Source of the DNA: Duganella sp. SG902
GTDB lineage: Bacteria; Pseudomonadota; Gammaproteobacteria; Burkholderiales; Burkholderiaceae_D
DNA length: 64,000 nucleotides
Assembly: GCF_013376005.1 (NCBI RefSeq)
Contig: NZ_JABMJK010000006.1
Location: 310,001 to 374,000 of the forward strand
Reading direction: 5' to 3'
In this document: positions 43,741 through 52,603 of the stretch, piece after piece
How positions within the stretch are numbered: the stretch's first letter is position 1
How the letters are laid out: each line of letters begins with the position of its first letter
Position numbers and translations under genes: made by a program
Notes under the pieces: model-generated
The model's database searches: none
Seen by the model: the letters and a program-made list of their open reading frames with translations, nothing else
What the model was told of the DNA's origin: nothing

Positions 43741-44420
43741 TGCTCGAACTACGCAACCTCTCCAAATCCTACGGCGGCCGGCCTGTGCTGGACCAGCTAT
43801 CATGGACCTTCAAGGCTGGTGAATTCGTCGCCATCATGGGCGATTCGGGCGTCGGCAAATCGACGCTGCTCAATCTCATCGCCGGTCTCGATACGCCGGA
43901 CGCCGCGCCCGGCGCGTCGCCGATCGTCGTCGACGGCATCCCGATGTCCGGCCTCGACGACGACGCCGCCACCAAACTGCGGCGTTCGCGCATGGGCTTC
44001 ATCTTCCAGGCCTTCCACGTGCTGCCGCATCTGACCCTGCTGCAGAATGTGGCGCTGCCGCTACTCCTGAACGGTTTGTCCACGACACGCGCTGCGGAAA
44101 TGCTGGAGGCGGTCGGCCTCGGCGGCCGCGAGCACGACTTTCCACATCAGATTTCCGGCGGACAAATGCAGCGCGTGGCCATCGCCCGCGCGCTGGTGCA
44201 CCGGCCGGCGCTGGTCCTGGCCGATGAACCAACTGGTAACTTAGATCCTGATACCGCCGAAGCCATCCTTAACCTGTTGCAGCGCGAAATTAAAGCCACC
44301 GGCGCGTGCGCGATCATGGTGACACATTCGCAACTTGCTGCTAAAAAGACAGACAAAGTCCTACATTTATCTCGCAACGGCATACAAGAAACAACAATCG
44401 TCAATCCGTTTGCGCAATAA
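43740..44420 (+). CDS. Second ABC ATP-binding protein (LolD/MacB-like)
   Basis: 226 aa. Walker [17 protein letters not shown], signature [15 protein letters not shown], Walker [14 protein letters not shown]. The sequence [24 protein letters not shown] places it with LolD/MacB/FtsE-type ATPases, not with the PhnC type of the first ATPase. No FtsX-like permease accompanies it, so it probably pairs with the two PhnE-like permeases or acts on another system. A T-rich tract follows at 44451-44459. Confidence 0.88.
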   Translation: MLELRNLSKSYGGRPVLDQLSWTFKAGEFVAIMGDSGVGKSTLLNLIAGLDTPDAAPGASPIVVDGIPMSGLDDDAATKLRRSRMGFIFQAFHVLPHLTLLQNVALPLLLNGLSTTRAAEMLEAVGLGGREHDFPHQISGGQMQRVAIARALVHRPALVLADEPTGNLDPDTAEAILNLLQREIKATGACAIMVTHSQLAAKKTDKVLHLSRNGIQETTIVNPFAQ

Positions 44421-44602
44421 CTAACATAATTTATTTAGCAAACCCTGCACTTTTTTTTTAACCGTAGTATTATTGAAAATAACTTGCATGGTTATCAAGA
44501 ATGTTGAGTCGCGTACCACATTCGGACCAGAAAGAACTGTGGGCGCTAGCCTTGCCGGGAAACGTAACTTTATTAACGTTTAGAGCAAAGGAGGAGCAAA
44601 CC
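44421..44602. other. AT-rich intergenic region before a small regulator
   Basis: 182 bp, clearly lower in GC than the neighbours, with a 9-T run (44451-44459) after a short GCA/TGC hairpin that may end the importer transcript. No ORF of note. Contains TTGAAA near 44473 as a possible -35 box, without a clear -10. Confidence 0.4.
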
Positions 44603-44890
44603 ATGAACGTACGGCAAAAGAAGCTGGAACTGATTGAAGCCATGAATCGTGCGCGGGCACTGGAGCCATCCAGTTTTGTCCCAAACAAGCTTCTTGATAC
44701 TTTGATCGAAAAGATGAACTTGAAGAACGATGCAGAGTTGTGCCGGGTGCTGGAAGTTCAGCCTCCCATCATCAGCAAGATCCGACACCGCAAGCTGGCA
44801 GTAGGTGCGACGATCCTGTTGCGTATGCATGAGAAGTCAGATATCAGCATTCGCGAGCTGAAAGATCTGTCAACCGCGTCCATGCATTGA
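44603..44890 (+). CDS. Small HTH-type regulator
   Basis: 95 aa. The middle shows LNLKNDAELCRVLEVQ-like helix followed by PPIISKIRHRKLAVGATILLRM, consistent with a compact helix-turn-helix of XRE type. AAAGGAGG lies ideally upstream of the ATG, better than any other start. GC content is lower than the surrounding genes. It sits just after the selenium-type importer operon, but the link is unproven. Similar small proteins recur in Oxalobacteraceae as far as I recall. Confidence 0.7.
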   Translation: MNVRQKKLELIEAMNRARALEPSSFVPNKLLDTLIEKMNLKNDAELCRVLEVQPPIISKIRHRKLAVGATILLRMHEKSDISIRELKDLSTASMH

Positions 44891-44990
44891 TCGACCTAGT
44901 CTATCGTGCCATGCCAGGCGCCGGCATGCGGTATCCGGCGCCCCCTCAGCGCCTTAGCGACCAGCCCAAACCCCGCTGAACGCTAACCTC

Positions 44991-45593
44991 TCAACACTTC
45001 TCGTATTTCCAATTTCTCGACTTCCCCTCGGCGATCCACGCGATGGCTTGCTCGCGCCTGCGCGCGCGGGTGGCTTCGGTCTTCGCTTCCGTCAGCCACT
45101 CGGCATAGTCGCGCTGCTTGCTTGGGCTGAAGGCGTCGAAATGCCGGCGCGCGGCCGGCACCGCGTCCAGCGCCGCGCTCAGGTCATCGGGAATCTCCAG
45201 CGCGCGCGGCGTGGCCGGCTTGGCGCGCGCCGGCGCCGCCACACCGTCGTCATTCAGCTTCATGGCCTGCTTGATGTACCCTGCCAGCACCTTCTTCGAT
45301 GGCAGATCCTTGACCGAGGTGATACGGCCGAAATGGCCCATCGCCTCGCGCTTGACCTCATCGTCCGCCATCAGCAGCTCCGCCTTCCAGAAACCGAAAG
45401 CGCAATGCGCCTTGAAGGAAGCCATGCTGCACATCATGCCCTTGTACATGAAGTGCGGGAAGCTCCATTTCATGGTCTCCTCCACCTCGGGACAGGCCGC
45501 ATGCACCACCGCGCGCAGATGTTCCAGTATCGGCTGCGCGAAGTCGGCGGATTTGGCGATGTAGGCGTCGACGCGCGGATCGGTGGTGGGCAT
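44991..45593 (-). CDS. YdeI/OmpD-associated (DUF1801-like) protein
   Basis: 200 aa. The DUF1801 part is in the N-terminal half (YIAKSADFAQPILEHLRAVVHAACP, then EETMKWSFPHFMYKGMM), and the C-terminal half has the YdeI-type AARRHFDAFSPSKQRDYAEWL. Start at 45593 (TTTAAAGAGAACACC before ATG) rather than the 43-codon extension. It begins ten bases after the upstream periplasmic protein gene, so both may be one operon. Function unknown. Confidence 0.85.
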   Translation of the reverse strand: MPTTDPRVDAYIAKSADFAQPILEHLRAVVHAACPEVEETMKWSFPHFMYKGMMCSMASFKAHCAFGFWKAELLMADDEVKREAMGHFGRITSVKDLPSKKVLAGYIKQAMKLNDDGVAAPARAKPATPRALEIPDDLSAALDAVPAARRHFDAFSPSKQRDYAEWLTEAKTEATRARRREQAIAWIAEGKSRNWKYEKC

Positions 45594-45603
45594 GGTGTTC
45601 TCT

Positions 45604-46872
45604 TTAAAAGTATTCCGGCTGATTCGCCGCCAGCTCGGCCTCGAATTTGTTGATTTTATCGAAGAGCACAAAACCGGGCACCAGGCGGCGGCCCGTGTCC
45701 CAGCAGCGCCAGGCACGCGCACTATCGTACTGCATCAGGAACATCTCGCCCAGATCCTCGTAGACGCCGGCCAACAGCGGGTTGGTCTGCAGCGCCTCGG
45801 TCAGCAGCCGCGAGGCCTCCTTCACCTGCTTCAGTCTTCCGCGCTGGCCAGCCTCGAATACCTTCAGCATATAGGTCTTGCGCGGCGCCTGCTCGCGCAA
45901 GGCGGCCAGTGTTTTCAAGGCGTTTTCGGAATCCTTGCCGGGATCGAGGGCGGCGAACAGCAGCTTCACCGACGGTGATGCGAGCGCCGCCTGCTTCACC
46001 TCGGGCGTCATCGACAGCGGCGTGCCATAACTGAGCCGGCACTCCAGCTTGCCCAGCACGGTATCGAGCACCTGCGCCGCGCCGACGTCGTCGCCGATGT
46101 CGCACGGGTACTGGCCGCGCAGCGCCGCCAGCTGCTCCGGCGTCAGCGCCGCGAGGCGATCGAACACGCCGTCGATGCCGCCGCCATCCCGCTCCGGCGT
46201 GTAGGGCTTGAGATCATAGGCTTGCGGCGGCACGCTGCGCACCGCGCTGACGTCCAGGCTCACACTGCGGTCGCCGCTCACAAAAAAAGTGATCTGCTGC
46301 GGAATAACGCTGCCCTTGGCGAGCATATCGAGCAGCTGCGGATGGCCGCCCTCGGCGTAGCGCAGGAAGCGCGCGAACTGCGCGGCATCGGCCGCGTCGA
46401 CCTTGGCGCCGGCTTCGCTCCACGTGGCCAGCTTGACGCCGCCGATCGAGAAGGTGCGCAGGCCGCCGCCGTCCTGCTCCTCGACCACGCCCGGCGCGCC
46501 GGCGAGCAGCGACAGCTCGTTTTCCTGCAGCGGCATGCCCGGCATAGGCGTCCCGGCTTTGATCGCGCCCAGCGCCCCTTGTAAAACACGCCGGTTCTGC
46601 ATTTCCCTCACCCGGAAACCCACCACGTCGTAGAGCGAGTAATCGACATACTGCTTGCGCGCCGTGTCGATGGCATACCGCCGCCGTGTCTTAAAATCGT
46701 AGATCATGCGCCCCTTGGGGGTATCGATCGCCAGGTAGCTGCCGCCCAGCGTCACATCCATTTGCGTGGCGCCCTCCTTGGCGGCGACACTGACGTGCAG
46801 GTTGATATCGGCCAGCGCCGGCGATGCCGCCAGCGCCAGCAGGACTGGAAAAATCAGCGTGGCGAGACGCAT
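45604..46872 (-). CDS. Hypothetical periplasmic protein with TPR-like C-terminus
   Basis: 422 aa. Signal peptide LIFPVLLALAASPALAD. The middle is beta-rich (DVTLGGSYLAIDTPKGRMIYDFKTRRRYAID) and the C-terminal ~100 residues look like two or three TPR helices (AALREQAPRKTYMLKVFEA, SRLLTEALQTNPLLAGVYEDLGEMFLMQYDSARAW). GGGAGG six bases upstream fixes the start at 46872; the same frame is open much further but runs antisense to the DUF1800 gene. No named family recognised. Confidence 0.8.
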   Translation of the reverse strand: MRLATLIFPVLLALAASPALADINLHVSVAAKEGATQMDVTLGGSYLAIDTPKGRMIYDFKTRRRYAIDTARKQYVDYSLYDVVGFRVREMQNRRVLQGALGAIKAGTPMPGMPLQENELSLLAGAPGVVEEQDGGGLRTFSIGGVKLATWSEAGAKVDAADAAQFARFLRYAEGGHPQLLDMLAKGSVIPQQITFFVSGDRSVSLDVSAVRSVPPQAYDLKPYTPERDGGGIDGVFDRLAALTPEQLAALRGQYPCDIGDDVGAAQVLDTVLGKLECRLSYGTPLSMTPEVKQAALASPSVKLLFAALDPGKDSENALKTLAALREQAPRKTYMLKVFEAGQRGRLKQVKEASRLLTEALQTNPLLAGVYEDLGEMFLMQYDSARAWRCWDTGRRLVPGFVLFDKINKFEAELAANQPEYF

Positions 46873-46992
46873 GCAAGCCTCCCTGGATAAAAATCCATCA
46901 TAGATGAAAGCGGGCGCCGGCTTGTAACATTTCGTAGCACCATACACATGGTTCATATACCAAACGGCGGAATCTGGCATATTCTGCGAATT

Positions 46993-48525
46993 ATGCATAC
47001 TCGACCTATCGCCCGCTGCGTGGCCGCCCTGCTGCTGTTGGCCGGCTGCGCCACCCCTCCCACGCCACCGGCGCCGCCGGCGGATCCGGCGGCCCTGAGC
47101 CGCGCGCTGGATCGCGTCACCTGGGGCGTCAACATGACGACCTACCGCCAGGCCGAGAAGATCGGCTACGACGCCTGGCTGGAGCGGCAACTGCATCCCG
47201 CTCCGGCGCAGCTGCCCGCCGCGGCGCAGGCGCAGATCGACGCCATGACCATCTCGCAAAAGCCGCTGCCGCAATTGGTGAAGGAGCTGGAAGACCAGCG
47301 CCGCGACTACGACAAGGCCATGGTCGACGACGACGCCAAGAAGGCCGCGCAACGCGCCTACCAGCAGGAGTTGAACCGGCTGGCGAAGGAGGCCGCCACC
47401 CGCTCGCTGCTGCGCGACCTGTACTCCCCCAACCAGTTGCAGGAGCAGATGACGTGGTTCTGGATGAACCACTTCAATGTCCATCAGGGCAAGAGCAATC
47501 TGCGCGTGCTGGTGAGCGACTATGAAGAACAGGCGATCCGCCCGCACGCGCTGGGCAAGTTCCGCGACCTGCTGGCCGCCACGCTGCGCCACCCGGCCAT
47601 GATCCGCTATTTGGACAACGAACAAAACGCCGCCAACCGCGTCAACGAAAACTACGCGCGCGAAATCATGGAGCTGCACACGCTGGGCGTGGACGGCGGC
47701 TACTCGCAGAACGACGTGCAGCAGCTGGCGCGCATTCTCACCGGCGTCGGCGTCAACCTGGGCGACAAGACGCCCAACGTCCGCAAGGACAAGCAGGACC
47801 AGTACGTGCGCAAAGGCCTGTTCGAGTTCAATCCCAATCGCCACGACTACGGCGACAAGGTGTTCCTCGGCCAGACCGTGAAGGGGCGCGGCCTGGCCGA
47901 AGTGGACGAGGCGCTGGACCGGCTGTGCCGCCATCCCGCCACCGCGCGCTACGTCAGCCGCAAGCTGGCGATCTACTTCGTGGCCGACGAACCGCCGCCG
48001 CAGCTGGTGGAACGCATGGCCGAGCGCTTCCAGTCCAGCGATGGCGACATCGCCGCCGTGCTGCGCGTGATGCTGACCTCCCCCGAGTTCACGCAATCGC
48101 TGGGCCGGAAGTTCAAGGACCCGGTGCACTACGTGGTCTCCGCCGTGCGCCTGACCTACGACGACAAGATCATCCTCAACGCCGGCCCGATGCTGAACTG
48201 GCTCAATCGCATGGCCGAACCGCTGTACGGTCGCCAGACGCCGGACGGCTATCCGCTCACGCAATCCGGCTGGGCCAGTCCGGGCCAGATGACCACCCGC
48301 TTCGAAATCGCCAAGGCCATCGGCGGCGGCGCGGCCGGTTTGTTCAAGACCGATGGCGCGCAGCCGCTCGAAAAGCCGGCCTTCCCGCAGCTGCAGAACG
48401 CGCTGTACTACCAGTCGCTGCAAGCGTCGTTGGCGCCGGCCACGCGCCAGGCGCTGGAGCAAGCCACCTCGCCGCAAGAATGGAACACGCTGTTCCTGTC
48501 GTCGCCGGAACTGATGCACCGCTAG
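46993..48525 (+). CDS. DUF1800 domain-containing lipoprotein
   Basis: 510 aa. Lipobox LLAGC after a short hydrophobic stretch gives a lipid-anchored protein with a Pro-rich linker. The DUF1800 body has RVTWGVNMTTYRQAEKIGYDAWLERQL, EQMTWFWMNHFNVHQGKSN, VNENYAREIMELHTLGVDGGY and FVADEPPPQLVERM. These proteins are encoded next to DUF1501 proteins, as here. An upstream ATG at 46948 adds 15 residues and destroys the compact signal; 46993 is preferred. Function unknown. Confidence 0.92.
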   Translation: MHTRPIARCVAALLLLAGCATPPTPPAPPADPAALSRALDRVTWGVNMTTYRQAEKIGYDAWLERQLHPAPAQLPAAAQAQIDAMTISQKPLPQLVKELEDQRRDYDKAMVDDDAKKAAQRAYQQELNRLAKEAATRSLLRDLYSPNQLQEQMTWFWMNHFNVHQGKSNLRVLVSDYEEQAIRPHALGKFRDLLAATLRHPAMIRYLDNEQNAANRVNENYAREIMELHTLGVDGGYSQNDVQQLARILTGVGVNLGDKTPNVRKDKQDQYVRKGLFEFNPNRHDYGDKVFLGQTVKGRGLAEVDEALDRLCRHPATARYVSRKLAIYFVADEPPPQLVERMAERFQSSDGDIAAVLRVMLTSPEFTQSLGRKFKDPVHYVVSAVRLTYDDKIILNAGPMLNWLNRMAEPLYGRQTPDGYPLTQSGWASPGQMTTRFEIAKAIGGGAAGLFKTDGAQPLEKPAFPQLQNALYYQSLQASLAPATRQALEQATSPQEWNTLFLSSPELMHR

Positions 48526-48535
48526 GAGAAGCACC

Positions 48536-49708
48536 ATGAAACGCCGCACCCTGCTCAAATCCCTGGCCGCCGCCTCGGCCGTGTCATTCGCCGGCCAGTT
48601 GTGGGCCGCGCCGGCCAGCAAGACGCGGCTGCTGTTCGTCTTCATGCGCGGCGGCTACGACGCCACCAGCCTGCTGGTGCCGATCTCCAGCCAGTACTAC
48701 TACGAGGTGCGGCCCAACATCGCCATCGCCAGGACGGCGGTGCTGCCGCTCGACGCAGACTGGGGCCTGCACCCCGCCCTGCGCGACACCATCCATCCGC
48801 TGTTCACTGCCGGACAGGCGGCCTTCGTGCCGTTCGCCGGCACCGAGGATCTGTCGCGCAGCCACTTCGAAACGCAGGACAGCATCGAACTGGGACAGGC
48901 GCTGGACCGCAAGCGCGACTACCGCTCCGGCTTCCTCAACCGCCTGGCCGCCACGCTCAACGCCGACCGCGCCAGCGCCATCGCCTTCACCGACCAGCTG
49001 CCGCTGATCATGCAGGGCGAACTGCAAGTGCCCAACACCGCGCTGCGCAACGTCGCCAAGCCGGCGGTCGACGCCAGGCAGGCCCGGATGATCGCCGCCA
49101 TGTACGACGGCACCGCGCTGGCGCAACCGGTGCGCGACGGCTTCACCGTGCGCGAGGATGTGATGAAGGACATGATCGGGGAAATGGACGCCGCCAACCG
49201 CAACGCCATCACCGCCAAGGGCTTCGAGCTGGAGGCGCGCCGCATCGCCAAGGTGATGAAGGAGCACTACAACATCGGCTTCGTCGACGTCGGCGGCTGG
49301 GACACCCACGTCGGCCAGGGCAACGCCACCGGCTACCTCGCCAACCGGCTGGAGGAACTGGGCAAGGGCCTGGCCGGCTTCGCGCAGGAGATGGGGCCGG
49401 ACTGGAAGGACACGGTGGTGGTGGTGGTCAGCGAATTCGGCCGCACCTTCCGCGAGAACGGCAATCGCGGCACCGACCATGGCCACGGCACGGTGTACTG
49501 GGTGCTGGGCGGCGGCATCGACGGCGGCAAGATACGCGGCGAACAGGTGCGGCTGGAACAGCCCGCGCTGTTCCAGAACCGCGACTACCCGGTGCTCAAC
49601 GAATACCGCGCCATGTTCGGCGGCCTGCTGGCGCGCATGTACGGCCTGAATGCCGGCCAGGTCGAGAAAATCTTCGGCACACCGGGGCGCGACCTCGGGC
49701 TGGTGTAG
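48536..49708 (+). CDS. DUF1501 domain-containing exported protein
   Basis: 390 aa. N-terminus MKRRTLLKSLAAASAVSFAG resembles a twin-arginine signal. The body (LLFVFMRGGYDATSLLVPI, FVPFAGTEDLSRSHFETQDSI, VDVGGWDTHVGQGNATG, VVVVSEFGRTFRENGNRGTDHGHG) is typical of DUF1501, a relative of the sulfatase/alkaline phosphatase fold. It follows the DUF1800 gene by ten bases, forming a conserved two-gene unit whose role is not established. Confidence 0.93.
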   Translation: MKRRTLLKSLAAASAVSFAGQLWAAPASKTRLLFVFMRGGYDATSLLVPISSQYYYEVRPNIAIARTAVLPLDADWGLHPALRDTIHPLFTAGQAAFVPFAGTEDLSRSHFETQDSIELGQALDRKRDYRSGFLNRLAATLNADRASAIAFTDQLPLIMQGELQVPNTALRNVAKPAVDARQARMIAAMYDGTALAQPVRDGFTVREDVMKDMIGEMDAANRNAITAKGFELEARRIAKVMKEHYNIGFVDVGGWDTHVGQGNATGYLANRLEELGKGLAGFAQEMGPDWKDTVVVVVSEFGRTFRENGNRGTDHGHGTVYWVLGGGIDGGKIRGEQVRLEQPALFQNRDYPVLNEYRAMFGGLLARMYGLNAGQVEKIFGTPGRDLGLV

Positions 49709-49718
49709 CCCGGCGCCT

Positions 49719-51431
49719 CTACGGCGCGCCGTGGTCGCGCAGCCAGTCGGTGGCGTCGTCCGGATTCAGCGCCGGTGAATACAGATAGCCCTGGAACGCG
49801 GTGCAGCCGGCATCGCCCAGGAAGGTGGCTTGCTCAATGTTCTCCACCCCTTCCGCCACCACGTTCAGGCGCAGGTCCTGCGCCAGCCGGATCACCATCC
49901 TGACCACCGCGTTGGCGTCGTCATTGCCTGGCACGCCGCGCAGGAAGCTCTTGTCCAGCTTGATGGTGTTGACCGGCAGCGCGCGCAAATAGCTGAGCGA
50001 GGAATAGCCGGTGCCGAAGTCGTCGAGCGACACCATGAAGCCGCGCAGGCGTAATTGCTCGATCATATGGCTGCCGTTGCGCTCCAGCTCGATGGCGTCC
50101 CGCTCGGTCAGCTCGATCTCCACGTCGCCGGCGGCCAGCCCGGACTCGGCCATCACGACGTCGATCTGGGCCAGATAGTCCTTGTCCAGCAATTCCTTGG
50201 CGCAGGTATTGATGCAGATGCGCAGCCCGCGCAGACCGGCGTCGCGCCAGTGCCGCAGTTGCGCGCAGGCGCGCCGCAGCACACCCTTGCCCAGCTCCGG
50301 CAAGGCGCCCAGCTCGCCGGCCAGGCCGATCACGTACTCCACCGGCTGCTGGCCGAGGAAGTCCGGCAGCCGCAGCAAGGCCTCCATGGCGAACGGACGG
50401 CCATCGGCCGTCAGGATCGGCTGGTACTCCAGCCAATAGCTGCCCGTGCGCAGCACGTGGCGCAGCTCGTTGTGGTCGGCGCTTTTGCGATGGGCGATCT
50501 CGTCCAGCGCCTGGGTGTAATAGTGATAGCGGTTGCGGCCGGCGTTCTTGGCATGGTACAGCGCCAGGTCGGCCTTCTTCAGCAGCGCGTCGGGCGAGGT
50601 GGCATCCACCGGGCATACGGCGATGCCGATGCTGGCGCTGATCTTGATCTCGCGCCCATTGATCATGAACGCCTGCGCCATTTCCTGCAGCAGCTTTTCC
50701 GCCAGCACGCCGCCGCTGGCGGGCGACGGCGCGTACGGCTGCAACAACGCGAACTCGTCGCCGCCAAGGCGGGCGATATAGTCGCTCTCGCGGCTGACGG
50801 CACGGATGCGCTGGGCGGCCTGCTGCAGCAACTGGTCGCCGGCCTGGTGGCCGAGCATGTCGTTGACCTCCTTGAACTGGTCGAGGTCGACCATCAGCAA
50901 CAGCAGTTGCTGCCCGGTGCGCTCGGCCAGCGACACCATCTCCGAGCGGCGCGCGTCGAAGGCCGCGCGGTTGGCCAGGCCGGTCAACACGTCCACCGTG
51001 GCCAGGCGGCGTATCTCGTCCTGCGCCAGCTTGCGCTCGGTGATGTCGCGCAGGATTTTCAGGTAACCGGACGGCTGACCGTCGCCGCCCGGAATCGGCG
51101 TGAGCACGCCGTCGGCCCAGAACATGGAATGGTCCTTGCGCTGGTGCCAGCGGTAATCGGAGGCGCGGTCACACTTGGCGGCCAACTCCATCTCCAGCCA
51201 CTGTTCGCCATCGCGCTGGTCTTCCGCGGTGAACAGGCAAGCGACGTTCTGGCCGATGATCTCGTCCGGCGCGAAGCCGAAAATCAGCTCGGCGCCAAGG
51301 TTCCAGCTGGTGACCCGGCCCTGCGTGTCCATGGTGAAGATGGCGAAATCACGCACGTTCAGGTAAATCTGCTGCAACAGGATGTCCGGCGCCAGGCCGG
51401 GAGCGATTACATTCGTCAACGGAGGTGTCAT
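49719..51431 (-). CDS. Cytoplasmic PAS-GGDEF-EAL protein
   Basis: 570 aa, no membrane segments. PAS/PAC ~20-140 (NVRDFAIFTMDTQGRVTSWNLGAELIFG), GGDEF ~145-310 with LGGDEF and an RxxD site (RESD) at the usual spacing, EAL ~320-565 with MEALLRL, INTCAKEL, ELTERD, DDFGTGYSS, IKLDKSF and AEGVEN. The asparagine usually in VNLS is kept as INTC. Either enzyme activity is possible. Its start is 52 bases from the TetR gene stop, on the same strand. Confidence 0.93.
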   Translation of the reverse strand: MTPPLTNVIAPGLAPDILLQQIYLNVRDFAIFTMDTQGRVTSWNLGAELIFGFAPDEIIGQNVACLFTAEDQRDGEQWLEMELAAKCDRASDYRWHQRKDHSMFWADGVLTPIPGGDGQPSGYLKILRDITERKLAQDEIRRLATVDVLTGLANRAAFDARRSEMVSLAERTGQQLLLLMVDLDQFKEVNDMLGHQAGDQLLQQAAQRIRAVSRESDYIARLGGDEFALLQPYAPSPASGGVLAEKLLQEMAQAFMINGREIKISASIGIAVCPVDATSPDALLKKADLALYHAKNAGRNRYHYYTQALDEIAHRKSADHNELRHVLRTGSYWLEYQPILTADGRPFAMEALLRLPDFLGQQPVEYVIGLAGELGALPELGKGVLRRACAQLRHWRDAGLRGLRICINTCAKELLDKDYLAQIDVVMAESGLAAGDVEIELTERDAIELERNGSHMIEQLRLRGFMVSLDDFGTGYSSLSYLRALPVNTIKLDKSFLRGVPGNDDANAVVRMVIRLAQDLRLNVVAEGVENIEQATFLGDAGCTAFQGYLYSPALNPDDATDWLRDHGAP

Positions 51432-51483
51432 GGCGGTGCCCGGCTGGTCTAAACTCGGTTAGACCGCGACGGCGCCGCTGAGT

Positions 51484-52047
51484 TCACCCGGCAGTCAGCA
51501 AGCGCTGCCGCATGCGCCGCAGCGCCCGCATGAAAAGGTCCGGCTCGTCGGCCGCGCGCGCCAGCACCAGCGCGCCCTGGATGCCGCCCACCACGTCCTC
51601 GGCCAGCGCCAGCGCGGTGTCGGCGTCCCGCCCGCCGCGCTGGAGCGCCGTGGCCAATGCCTGCACCCACTCGGCAAAATACGCTTGCACCTTGACGGCG
51701 AAGCGCTCGCGCTCATGCCCGAGCGCGAACACGCCCACCAGGCAGACCTTGCGGCCCGACAGGAAATAGCGGCCGACCGCGGTGAACATGCGCTCCACGC
51801 CCTGCGCCACGTCCTCGGTGGCGCGCAGCGGCTGGAACACTTGCTGGCGGAACCAGTCGTCGATCTCGCTCAGCACGGCCTCCGCCATCTCCTCCTTCCC
51901 GCCCGGGAAGAAGTTATACATGCTGCCCTTGCCCATGCCCGTCCCCTCGGCGATCCGCGCCAGGCTGGCGCCTTCAAAACCGTAGGTGCGGAACACTTCG
52001 GCCAGCAGCGGCACGACGTCGCGCCGCTCTCCCATTACTCGTGGCAT
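51484..52047 (-). CDS. TetR/AcrR family transcriptional regulator
   Basis: 187 aa. N-terminal HTH: VVPLLAEVFRTYGFEGASLARIAEGTGMGKGSMYNFFPGGKEE. The C-terminal part is the TetR_C-like ligand domain with LSGRKVCLVGVFALGHERERF. It starts three bases after the DUF1348 stop, so it is the second gene of a two-gene operon, and a palindromic site precedes that operon. Autoregulation of the operon is likely. The ligand is unknown. Confidence 0.93.
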   Translation of the reverse strand: MPRVMGERRDVVPLLAEVFRTYGFEGASLARIAEGTGMGKGSMYNFFPGGKEEMAEAVLSEIDDWFRQQVFQPLRATEDVAQGVERMFTAVGRYFLSGRKVCLVGVFALGHERERFAVKVQAYFAEWVQALATALQRGGRDADTALALAEDVVGGIQGALVLARAADEPDLFMRALRRMRQRLLTAG

Positions 52048-52050
52048 TGC

Positions 52051-52518
52051 TCAGAAACCAAAATCGCTTAATCCCGGATGGTCAGCCGGGCGCGGTGCGT
52101 TGATATCCCAGTGGAACTTGCGGTCGGCGGCGGCGATCGGGTGCTCGTTGATGCTGGCCAGGCGGCGCTGCATCAAGCCGTCTGGGGCGAACTCCCAGTT
52201 CTCGTTGCCGTAGGCGCGATACCACTGGCCGGAATCGTCATGGTATTCGTAGGCGAAGCGGACCGCAATGCGGTTGCCGTCATGCGCCCACAGTTCCTTG
52301 ATCAGGCGGTACTCCAGCTCGCGCGTCCATTTGCGCTTGAGCAGGCCGATGATCCCGGGGCGGCCGGTGACAAATTCGCCGCGATTGCGCCAGTAGCAAT
52401 CCTCGGTGTAGGCCAGCGCCACCTTTTCGGGGTTGCGCGTGTTCCAGCCGTCTTCGGCGGCGCGCACTTTCTGGGCGGCGGTTTCAAGGGTGAACGGCGG
52501 TAATGGGGGGCGGGTCAT
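52051..52518 (-). CDS. DUF1348 (SnoaL/NTF2-like) protein
   Basis: 155 aa. Almost the full DUF1348 pattern is present: [64 protein letters not shown] and [16 protein letters not shown]. The NTF2-like cone fold with a central pocket suggests a small-molecule enzyme or carrier. Start at 52518 with AAGGAAA upstream. First gene of the operon with tetR and directly behind the palindrome. Confidence 0.92.
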   Translation of the reverse strand: MTRPPLPPFTLETAAQKVRAAEDGWNTRNPEKVALAYTEDCYWRNRGEFVTGRPGIIGLLKRKWTRELEYRLIKELWAHDGNRIAVRFAYEYHDDSGQWYRAYGNENWEFAPDGLMQRRLASINEHPIAAADRKFHWDINAPRPADHPGLSDFGF

Positions 52519-52532
52519 GATGATTTCCTTTA

Positions 52533-52552
52533 GTTGTACCAATCGGTACAAC
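52533..52552. promoter_or_regulatory. TetR-type operator
   Basis: GTTGTACC AATC GGTACAAC is a perfect 8-4-8 inverted repeat 15 bases upstream of the DUF1348 start, the position and form expected for a TetR-family operator. Confidence 0.75.
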
Positions 52553-52603
52553 AACTCTAAACCTTGCCGGCCCGGGATGCAAGAGAAATTTGCGGCCGGC
52601 TGC

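Noticed and set aside
40428-44420. Phosphonate (phn) degradation operon
   Set aside because: Only the transporter type is shared; no C-P lyase or phosphonatase genes are near, whereas selenium genes are.
45604-48645. 1013-aa version of the periplasmic TPR-like protein
   Set aside because: The first ~590 codons are antisense to the DUF1800 gene; a signal peptide and GGGAGG site fix the start at 46872.
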